This document shows, piece by piece, positions 16,028 through 23,536 of a stretch of DNA of 23,536 nt. How positions within the stretch are numbered: the first letter of the stretch is position 1; each line of letters starts with the position of its first letter. The position numbers and the translations under genes were made by a program. The stretch comes from Lingula anatina. Lineage: Eukaryota; Brachiopoda; Lingulata; Lingulida; Lingulidae. The DNA lies in the NCBI RefSeq assembly GCF_001039355.2, contig NW_019775646.1, positions 245,910 to 269,445 of the forward strand, read 5' to 3'. The notes under the pieces are model-generated. The model was not told where the DNA came from, did no database searches, and saw only the letters and a list, made by a program, of their open reading frames with translations.

Positions 16028-18854
16028 CACTTTTATTAATCAAAATACTGATTCTTCAGAAATATATACGTTATTCATTCATTCACTGAAATAGTATATC
16101 GCTTTTCTGACATCCTTATATCATATATGTTGTAATTTAATGACCATTCTAATTGAACATCGATGTGTTTTTCGACATAAGTAATTATTATAAAAATACT
16201 GGCGCCTGTTATCAATTTGAACATTGTTCGTTCAATGGTCTGAGCACATGATAGCGTGTAAGTAAGACAAGAGGTTTATGCAGACTGGGGTCCTATAGGT
16301 GTACTGCTTGTCATAGGACTGTTAATTGGAATCTGGATAGTTGGAAACAATACAGAACAACGTATTCTCTTTTTCCAGGCGCAATTTCAAGACCATGTAT
16401 TTGTTGCAATGTAGGTTCAGGCATGATTGCCATGACATTCTTTGTGTCTTCGCTTTTCGATAAGGTCTTGTGTTTTAGTTTCCTTTTTTGAATTTTGATA
16501 ATTTGAATTGTTTGATTTCATAGTTCCGTAATGTTCACTTTTAATATGAATATTGGTAAAGTGTATGGATTTTGCATATAGCTTTTTTGTTGCTTCTCGT
16601 TTTGCTTTCAAAGTATTACGAAAGTAGAGTTGAATAATTGCATTGGCTATACCCAAAATGCCAAAAACATTTCAACGTTTCAACTATCATTTAACTGATG
16701 TAAGATTTTCTTATTTATCATTTGATACCAGAAATTGCAAGCATCGCATTTAAAAAAACCAGTGAAGCAGCTGAGAAATAATGATGACTTTTTGGCACGG
16801 GGATAACTGGCTTTGTGGGTCTATCTCGGGATTATGTTATACAAAATATCGCCAAAGTAAGAATATTGGTGCTTTTGTGAAATAAAAAACGCAATATCCA
16901 TCTGTTTCTTATGAAGCATTTATAAATATTTTTTATCTCAAGTAAATGCAGGTATGTAAGTATATCATGATAGAAATACATTCCCCCGATTCACGTTGAC
17001 TGGCACATTGTATGACAAAAGGCAAGCCATCGAAGAAAAAAATCCAATCTAAATTGCAACTTCGAGCATTTCCTGAATCGAGCTAGCAGGAAATTCTAAA
17101 CGTCGAACTGGGATGGAAAACACCAGCATCTACGCCAGACTTCAATGTGCTTGTAAAACAAAGGAGCATTATTTATTCAATATTGTTAGCGGCATTTGAT
17201 ATTTTCAATGCTATAAATTGCAGGCGACGGCAACTCGACTATGACCAGGTGGAGGGAAGAGTCCACGCAATTGTCGCCCTTTCCGTTTGGAAAACCCTCG
17301 GTCTGCCACTTAGCCGTAGGCCCTATACCGTGACTTTTATTTCAAACACATCTGTCTGACCCCCATCCCTGAGGCCTAATTTATGTAAAACATTCAGCTG
17401 TCTTAATGCAAAATAAGACTATAGGTTAGAGACTGAGTCCCAGCGACATTCCCTTAAAGTAATTTAAACAAGGTGCAGGTGCAGGCAATCGTCTAAAAGC
17501 TTCAGATTCTATGCTGCGTCTGTGCAATTAAATGGCACGAGGTAAAAGTTATCTAGGGTACAAGCTCCAAGCGTCCAGGCTCCTTGCTGACTGGGATTAA
17601 AAATCGATATTTAATGGTTGACATAGATTTGAATTTTTGGTACCATGCTGGGAACTTCCCAGATGACAGAACGTGAAACCACAATAATGTGTGGAAGAAT
17701 CAACTGATTTTGAGTACATAGACATCAACAAATATGTAGAGAGACCCCAATTGGGATGCTGAGTCGATGACATTTACTTTCGTTCTCTGAAGGTTAATAT
17801 TCCTTTAGCTCAACGAGCACTAATATGGTTATAATTAAAGATTCACATTGTGTAAAGACAAGACATAATACCATACAGGACACGGGTTGAAAAAAAACTG
17901 AAGTGAATAGATGAAATATGAAATTATTTTGATTTTTACAGGAACGAATTAAGCGGCAACGTGGCGTTTCACGTAATGTACGCGATTTAAGGGTACCGTT
18001 CTTGAAAAGTATTGTGCATACTTGGGAGCATGATTCTCATTTTTTCTAACGGACCATCTTTTCAGCTGTGTCTCATTTCTCGAACATTATTCCTATTGCA
18101 TGTTGAATTATATTCGGGAATTTTTCCCTAAAAGCCATTTGTGTTAACATACCATTTTATGAACGGTAATGGGAAGGTGATATTGCCTCGTTTAATGCAT
18201 CTTTAATAATTACTACAATTTAATAAAGCCTGGAACTAGTAGCTACTATGGCACCGTCCATATATTTGTTCACCAAATGCAAATTCAGCCTTTCAATAAA
18301 TGTTTCAACACAAAAGAAAAAAAGATCACCGAAATTTGCTCATTGTCGTCGTTAAACAAATATATGAAGAAGACGGCAAGCGATTTGTCTTTCCACGAGG
18401 AATGCATCACCATTTATTGATTGTTACATGTACAAGGCAGTATGAAGAATCATTAGTCCAATCCTACTGTGTCACTGAATCACCTGGCACGTCAACCATA
18501 CTACCGATGTTGAGACACGCACAGAGCTTTTACCTCCCAGGCAAGGGAAATATTTGCACACAGCCTCGGGAGAACCATTTAAACAGTGCGAAAAAGCCAA
18601 CCCTACTTAAGCTTGTGTATGCATTTCCCAGGACCCTGGAGCTGCACGGCGGTGCCTAGTACCCCCCCTTGGGCTTGTAAGCAAAGAAGAGAGCAAGGTT
18701 AATTACATGTCCACAGAGAAAAGAAATGCGAAGAAAACTAACATGATGAAACTGAGTGTTACCTTGCGTGAGGAGGTGAACTCAAAATGAATTCTTTTCC
18801 TGTGTGTTCATATGATTTAACTTACGTGCCCAATAACCATGTACTGATTGTTAC

Positions 18855-19045
18855 CCACTGGGCAATCATCCTGTGGATAAAGTAATGTTTACTAAACACT
18901 GGCTACTTATTTTTGTCTCTAATATTGCTTTCCAGTGGTGAAAAAAGGCTGCTATCATAATGATAACTGTCCAGTGGATAACAATTTTATCCAGAGGATA
19001 GTGTTATCCAGTTATCCATAGCATAGCGCTATCCAGTGTTGATGA
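18855..19045. mobile_element. TTATCC/GGATAA-rich inverted-repeat element
   Basis: Repeated phrases CACTGG, GTGGATAA, TATCCAG and GCGCTATCCAG alternate on both strands. The left edge (CCACTGGGCAATCATCCTGT) is loosely inverted against the right edge (GCGCTATCCAGTGTTG). The pattern resembles a diverged MITE with internal subrepeats; exact ends are not defined. Confidence 0.4.
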
Positions 19046-19420
19046 ACTTGGCCAACGATTAACGTCTTTTTCTCAAAAAAGATATAAATCACGCCCAAGA
19101 GAAAAGTAATTTTGATGAAATTGGATAGAACTTTAAAACCACGCGGTATTTTGTTGTCTTCATAAATCAATGTTGTAACCTTTAGATAATGATGTAACGT
19201 TCATGTTCTGTACATGCTTTTTAGATCCATTCATAAGACTTATACGATTTGACACAATTGAACAGATAGATGGGAAAGTAGGTGCAAAGGTTTGGTTGTC
19301 AAGTGCGCAGGGAACAAGGAGTTAAAATACATGTGAGTTCACCCGTTTGGCAATGAAAATACACCGTAAATATTCTATTGCCACATAGTTATTGTTTTAT
19401 AATAGTCACAGATACATTTC

Positions 19421-19490
19421 GACGACTTGTGACGTCAGTCCAGACTGATGAAGATGTCAGTATTTAAAACATTGGAACGCATCTGTAAGT
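19421..19490 (+). other. Possible retroelement tail with full CRE palindrome
   Basis: TTTCGACGACTTGTGACGTC leads into CAGTCCAGACTGATGAAGAT. The phrase CTGATGAAG followed by an A-rich AAAAC resembles the recurring 3'-end sequences of CR1-like or Penelope-like elements in invertebrates. TGACGTCA at 19430-19437 is a perfect cAMP-response-element palindrome but probably coincidental. Confidence 0.25.
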
Positions 19491-19592
19491 ATTATAAGAT
19501 ATTTGTTTGCGACAAAAGAACATTCGTGACACGATGCCAGTTACCTGTCATGAAGCGAAATAGAAGGAACGTCCCTGTGATTACCACACTCT

Positions 19593-19598
19593 TTTAAT
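19593..19598 (-). promoter_or_regulatory. Possible polyadenylation signal ATTAAA (cNMP-domain gene)
   Basis: Reads ATTAAA on the minus strand, 320 nt downstream of the stop codon of the cNMP-domain gene. No AATAAA was noticed closer on that strand. Confidence 0.3.
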
Positions 19599-19917
19599 TT
19601 GTTCAACTTTTTTGCAATAATGGTGGAGTTGTCTTCCACATCAACAAAGAACTATGTAAAAATATAAAATATTAATGCACATATCATCACGATTTAGGCT
19701 TTTGCATCCCCCGTACAAGTGCTGTAATTTAACCATTCATTTATAGGCAAAAATATATGTTATAATTGTAATGTTTGAAAGAAAAACAAACTGTATAATT
19801 ATGTATTGAAAAAAAAATCATATCATCTCACGAACGTAATTCTATTATGTGAACCAATTCAACAAGATGAGCAATATTCAAGGCCCCTTTAGATTAATCA
19901 AGAAATACTTCTTTGAG

Positions 19918-20103
19918 TCACGCAAACGGCCCAGTTCGAAAGTTGTATTGTCCTGCATATTGTGGCCTGTTTGACTTCTTTCTCGATCTCAAGTTCATTA
20001 CTTTTTGAGCAGTTTTTGAATACGTAACGTTCCTGTGGAATTCCCATCCGACCTGCTCTTTCAGTTTCTGCTGCATTTCATCGTCCGTTTGGTATGGGAT
20101 TTC
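19918..20103 (-). CDS. cNMP-domain gene, terminal exon
   Basis: Read on the minus strand, it begins after CACTGCAG at phase 0 and encodes EIPYQTDDEMQQKLKEQVGW then EFHRNVTYSKTAQKVMNLRS, a very basic RKK segment, and ends GPFA before TGA (19920-19918). Sixty-one residues; an amphipathic helix followed by an Arg/Lys-rich tail. The stretch is too short for the usual longest-frame search but joins exactly in phase with the exon upstream. Confidence 0.72.
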   Translation of the reverse strand, partial: EIPYQTDDEMQQKLKEQVGWEFHRNVTYSKTAQKVMNLRSRKKSNRPQYAGQYNFRTGPFA

Positions 20104-22888
20104 CTGCAGTGAATAGCAATGAATGTAAATTTACTGGTACGAGTAATCATACATTACCTGTTAAGCCCCCTTTACACTGGACGGCGTCCTTTCTGCGTCC
20201 AGCAGTACGGCCCCATTTGAGAGTTTAAAAATTATAATATTTTACGTGCCGACAACTGGCCGATCATTGAGCATTCATTCTGATACAAAATTAATGCTCG
20301 TGCCTCCTTATTAAGACCACAGCGATAGCAAATTTCATGGTCGCAGAGAGGACGCAGAAAGGACGCCGTCCAGTGTAAAGGGGGTATTAAGATTTATCTA
20401 TAATTCACCCACTATTGATTCATTTACATATATTAAAAACTATATGGCATGTTGCTGTGTGCAGCACGCAGATGTGAGTGAGACTTGTCATTAGCGGCAG
20501 AAGGCCGTGCCTATGATGTACGTATGTACAATCGTGCAGCTTTGTTTTTCCAGTAACGTGTCATCTTATAACTATGAGGGCTTATTCCCAATGAAACTAT
20601 CGTTCTACGTAGATCGATCCAACTCCGCGGAGACTCCCGCTGAATACATTTCATTTAACAAATTAACACGCCTCCTCTTGTTTGCAACGTACTCGTATAA
20701 TCACCAGGTTTTCTGTATTCTACTCTGATTGCATTCAGCGAGAACCCCGTGGAGTTAGATCCATCTACGTAGAACGACAGGTTCAGTGGGAATGGGCCCT
20801 AAATTAAATCGACAGTTGAATTACTGAACTGCTAAGAAGTCATTTAAAACAGAAATATTGTACAAGGATTTCGCACGTAATCGTTCATAATCATTTATGA
20901 GAGGACGTGTTTAATTTTTAAAAAAACGTTATTTCTATTTCAGAAATGAATTAAATCATTTTCTACGTACTGTTTTTCTCAAATATCGCATCATTTTCTC
21001 GTCACAATGCTCCATGAAGGCTTTCTTTGAGATCAGAATGCAGTCGGCGCCATTGGAGACGAGACTAAGACTTGGTTGTTCGGGGAAAACAAGACTGCTC
21101 ACGCCCTGGTAAAAGTATTTAGGATTAAATCAGTTCACAAACCCTTACACTCTAATCATCTTTCGAATGTGCCCGTAGAGAACGATTTTTAATGTTTTCA
21201 CCATTCAATATTTTCCTTAAAAATGTCACCAAAAACGTTATGAAATAAGAAAAGGAAACGTTTTAACGTCGGCATGCAGACACTGACTGCACCCCCCCCC
21301 CCTTCTGCGTAGGTTCTTAGAAACCCTACCCGCTGTTCAATGTTTAGATCACTTAACACGGGGTTTACAGCGGAATTACGTAGAGCAACAATCAAAGCGT
21401 CTGTAGCCTGGCTTAAAAAGCTTCCTGAAGTGAAGACGGTTTTCACAAAAACCTATGCCAGTACATGGCTTATGAGTACTTAGAAGTCTCATTTACACAA
21501 CAGGTAAATTACATTTTAAGACCAGCATCAAAGCGAGATGAGCTGTCCCCGCAATTTCTATAGTTTACTGGTATTTTATTGCCTGTGGTTTCATCAACTG
21601 GCAATAACAATTTGATCAACACACACACAAACCACTGGTTATTGTGAAAATCATGTGTGGACGACCGAATATGTGTTCTAAACAAATTAGTCTTCATAAT
21701 AATCCGTGTGTCTGTTTAGTTCGAGCGCGTGCATATTCGGTCGTCCACACATTACACGAAAGATCACACACACGTTCGTTTAAAACGATGCATTTCTCTG
21801 ACGCTTCCTGAAAGAGCATTGCACTCTGTACACTTACAAAATACTGCCCCCTTTCGAGTACTTGCACCTCTATGAACTCAGGGTACAGATCTGCCTCCGT
21901 GAGCTCGTGGATCTTTACCGGTTTGTTGTCAAGGTCGTCTGCTATAGTCTTTCGTCCACTCACCAGCACGAAATTATCCTCTGCAACAAGTCATATTGAT
22001 AAACGGTTTCCTTCTGGTTAAATTGATATTTCTGGTTGTAGCCACAGTATTTACATGTGCGAATGACACAGGCACACATACACACACAATCACACACACA
22101 CACACACACACACATAATGGATTTATTTTATTTATTCCATATTCTTATGCTTATATATCTTTGAACATTTATTTCCTCTTAACATTCCCTTCAATATCTT
22201 TGTACCTACCTTTGTATTTAACATGCTCCTCTACATTTTTCTTACGCTTCCTTGATTGAGAAAAATATACACCCTAGAAATACAATACATACAATATTGA
22301 ATAGTAAACCGAATAGGTTGCAAATGTTGAACACCCCATTTACTGGATAGCTTCATATTCGACGATTTTGCGTCATTCTCTTCCTTTTTTTAAAATCTAT
22401 CTATTAATCTTAAATTGAAAATATTTAGTAAGTTAAGTTTAAACAGACTTCGTGACAAGACAACATGACATGACAATCGATCGACAGTGCCATACAATAT
22501 GACAAGAATTATCAGATCAGAAGAAAATCAAGAACATCCTCCTTCCATTTAACTCAATATTCTAAATCCATAGACATGACACAAAGAAAAAATACTTCAC
22601 ACCTTTACTGTCATCCACTTTACCTACCTTTGTTGTTGGACCTATTTCCGGCAGTTTCACAATTTCGTTTTCCGTAATTTGAACTTGAGCTTCTGGCGAG
22701 CCAGCGCTGCTCGGTGCGGATGGCGTTCTTGTCTGGTTAATAATTGGTAGACGTAGAACATTGTCGTTGGCTTCCTCCAGCTCTGTCTCCTCGTCAATAT
22801 TATGCTTTTCATACTCTTGAATCACAGTGTCGTAATCTATAAGACCCATTCGGTCGTCCTTGTTGTACAATCCGGGTAAAGTCTTCCC
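19918..22888 (-). CDS. Cyclic nucleotide-binding-domain protein, CNBD2-like, 3' four exons (5' partial)
   Basis: Minus-strand exons 22888-22624, 21980-21838, 21105-20971 and 20103-19918 join in one frame: 729 nt, 242 codons plus TGA. Order: a disordered acidic/serine-rich linker; a beta-rich segment DNFVLVSGRKTI to YPEFIEVQVLERGQYF; then GVSSLVFPEQPSLSLVSNGA and DCILISKKAFMEHCDEKMMR; then a charged tail. The ERGxxFG turn followed by two beta strands and an ISKKxFxxH helix is how the second half of a cNMP-binding fold looks. The QPSLSLVSNGA plus helix pattern reminds me of CNBD2-type proteins. The phosphate-binding Arg expected after FGE-AL is absent, so nucleotide binding is doubtful. The N-terminus lies right of the window. 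The exon structure is more certain than the family name. Confidence 0.72.
20166..20384. mobile_element. 219-bp MITE with perfect 35-bp terminal inverted repeats
   Basis: The left arm (20166-20200) starts CCCCCTTTACACTGGACGGC and continues GTCCTTTCTGCGTCC. The right arm (20350-20384) is its exact reverse complement over all 35 bases. TTAAG precedes the left end directly and recurs two bases beyond the right end, a near target duplication. The interior is A+T-rich and non-coding. It lies in the last intron of the cNMP-domain gene. Confidence 0.9.
20578..20799. mobile_element. MITE family 1, copy 4 (diverged)
   Basis: The arms at about 20593-20646 and 20735-20785 are inverted repeats: TTCTACGTAGATCGATCCAA on the left, and TCTACGTAGAACG preceded by GGAGTTAGATCC on the right. 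The AGATCGATCCAACTCC/GGAGTTAGATC core and the GCATTCAGCGAGAACCCC segment match copies 1-3, and the ends GGGCTTATTCCC and GGGAATGGGCCC fit the family. The interior differs and the flanks show no clean 4-bp duplication. It lies in the same intron as the 219-bp MITE. Confidence 0.75.
20971..21105 (-). CDS. cNMP-domain gene, third visible exon
   Basis: On the minus strand: 45 codons between ACTTTTACCAG and GTACGT, phase 0 at both ends. It encodes GVSSLVFPEQPSLSLVSNGA and DCILISKKAFMEHCDEKMMR followed by YLRKT. The first Gly completes an RGQYF-G turn with the exon upstream. Position and pattern correspond to the phosphate-cassette and C-terminal beta strands of a cNMP domain, but the usual Arg-Ala pair is replaced by QPSLS. 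Confidence 0.78.
21292..21302. repeat. Poly-C tract
   Basis: Eleven consecutive C residues in an intron of the cNMP-domain gene. Confidence 0.9.
21653..21752. repeat. Perfect 21-bp inverted repeat with 58-nt spacer
   Basis: The 21-base arm starting ATGTGTGGACGACCGAATAT (21653-21673) is exactly inverted at 21732-21752. The spacer contains a further weak inverted pair (TAAACAAATTAGTC, GTCTGTTTAGT). It is intronic, 86 bp downstream of the exon ending at 21838 on the minus strand. Probably a small foldback element. Confidence 0.85.
21838..21980 (-). CDS. cNMP-domain gene, second visible exon
   Basis: Read on the minus strand, it follows TGACTTGTTGCAG and ends TATTTT|GTAAGT. It encodes DNFVLVSGRKTIADDLDNKP, then VKIHELTEADLYPEFIEVQV and LERGQYF. 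The acceptor is ambiguous: GCAG|AG|GAT allows entry at 21980 (phase 1) or 21978 (phase 0). Each pairs with one of two overlapping donors upstream, so a small in-frame difference (VE retained or lost) is possible. Confidence 0.75.
22066..22114. repeat. (CA)n microsatellite
   Basis: Interrupted CA repeat (CACACATACACACACAATCA followed by a pure CACACA run) in the intron between the first two visible exons of the cNMP-domain gene. Confidence 0.93.
22624..22888 (-). CDS. cNMP-domain gene, first visible exon (linker)
   Basis: On the minus strand it begins after CACATTTTTTAG with GKTLPGLYNKDDRMGLIDYD. It continues through an acidic run (EKHNIDEETELEEAND) and a Ser/Pro/Ala-rich disordered run (RTPSAPSSAGSPEAQVQ), ending GPTTKV or GPTTK depending on the donor (GTAG|GTAAAG at 22624, or AAAG|GTAGGT at 22628). 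The phase-0 acceptor shows that earlier coding exons exist to the right of the window. Confidence 0.7.
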
Positions 22889-23536
22889 CTAAAAAATGTG
22901 AATGCCATACTGTATGTGAAAAAGTGCGCTCTTTTCGTGAAAAAAAAAACGAATTAACTGAAGCTTTAGAAAATCACAATGTTAAATTTAATTTGTGCGA
23001 TTTGCAAAAGATGCTAAGATCGGTTTGCGATTTATTATCATCATTATTGGTGCAAGGACAGAACTATTGTATAAATATTTAGAAACTTTCAAATTCTCTA
23101 CAAATAAGTGTTAAAACACATTCATGTTGATGTACGAGGGATTTATGGCTAATAAAATTAAGATATGTGTAACAGATTAAAAATTGACCGAAGATCCATA
23201 TATGAAACAATGTGGAAATTGTACGGATAGTCTCATAAGTTGTTTAAACAAAAGTGGGATAAAGTAGTAATAACTGAGGGGTTTATAAAACATTAAGCAC
23301 ACAATACATGAATACATGCAATTTTTTGTTGGTAATACAGGACGCGTCAAAAAGTGGACTATTCCATCTTATCCCTTTGGGCCTAATCCGGAACAACTGG
23401 TAACAGGGACTTAGTGTCATATTAAGTTCAGGCAGCGGGGTTTAATTTACTCGGATTGTACGAAATCAATGCCACAAGAACTTTATTACACTCTTCCTAG
23501 AAACCCAGTTGTCATAGTTCTTAGGTGTATCACATT
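22889..23536 (-). other. Upstream intron of the cNMP-domain gene
   Basis: A+T-rich DNA lying 5' of the first visible exon on the minus strand. No earlier exon, repeat pair or RNA gene could be recognised. By the phase-0 acceptor at 22889 it is at least in part an intron. Confidence 0.5.

Larger units (their letters stand above)
15935..19917. other. Convergent intergenic region, no supported gene
   Basis: Tail-to-tail spacer between the RASD-type gene and the cNMP-domain gene; it includes both 3' UTRs. Open frames of 60-119 codons occur (for example 18300-18659 and 17147-17359), but none has recognisable motifs, splice signals or family resemblance. It contains a cluster of TTATCC/GGATAA repeats (18855-19045) and a retroelement-like patch at 19421-19490. 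Confidence 0.5.

Noticed and set aside
16417-16656. 79-codon minus-strand open frame rich in Lys, Asn and Ile
   Set aside because: Typical of translated A+T-rich non-coding DNA; no family resemblance and no flanking splice signals.
18300-18659. 119-codon plus-strand open frame
   Set aside because: No recognisable domain, no splice context, and composition like the surrounding intergenic DNA. Length is possible by chance on six frames over 23 kb.
19430-19437. TGACGTCA as a real cAMP-response element of a gene promoter
   Set aside because: It lies 3' of two convergent genes and inside a retroelement-like patch, so a promoter role is not supported.
21996-22259. 87-codon plus-strand open frame with a Thr-His run
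   Set aside because: The Thr-His run is the translated CA microsatellite; the rest is an intron of the minus-strand gene.

Overview
This is animal nuclear DNA. It holds three genes split by GT-AG introns with polypyrimidine-tract acceptors, wide intergenic gaps, CA/GA/CT/AT microsatellites and many small inverted-repeat transposons. The gene content (a TRPC channel, a RASD/Rhes-type Ras protein with a CaaX end, and a cyclic-nucleotide-binding-domain protein resembling CNBD2) fits a bilaterian. The A+T-rich, MITE-dense, compact-intron style suggests a marine invertebrate such as a non-vertebrate deuterostome or a lophotrochozoan. I cannot name the species from sequence alone.

Layout. (1) Positions 804-7853, + strand: the last eleven coding exons of a TRPC-family cation channel. 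They splice in one continuous frame to 736 codons plus stop, covering the pre-S1 segment, S1-S6, the pore, the TRP box and a C-terminal coiled coil. The N-terminal ankyrin exons lie left of the window. A polyadenylation signal at 8722-8727 implies a roughly 0.9 kb 3' UTR. (2) 7854-11922: 3' UTR and intergenic DNA with a nested pair of MITE-like elements (10273-10664). (3) 11923-15934, + strand: a complete two-exon RASD-type small GTPase gene of 300 codons with a 3.1 kb intron. (4) 15935-19917: intergenic, no supportable gene. (5) 22888 down to 19918, - strand: the last four coding exons of a cNMP-binding-domain protein. It is convergent with the RASD gene, and its 5' exons lie right of the window.

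Repeats are the most distinctive part. One MITE family, with TIRs containing GATCGATC and a central AACTCCC/GGGAGTT, occurs four times (1353-1565, 6144-6368, 7893-8139, 20578-20799). Three copies are flanked by apparent 4-bp CTAN duplications. A second family, TTAA-flanked with AGGAATAAC/GTTATTCCT ends, occurs twice (1319-1862, 14863-15184), and its first copy has been split by a copy of the first family. A 219-bp element with perfect 35-bp TIRs lies in an intron of the cNMP-domain gene. All protein assignments come from motifs read by eye; no database search was made.

Functionally, TRPC channels admit Ca2+/Na+ downstream of receptor-PLC signalling, RASD proteins modulate G-protein and cAMP signalling, and the third gene has a cNMP-type fold. 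There is no evidence here that the three act together. I see no operon-like, CRISPR, phage or new defence-type system in this window.
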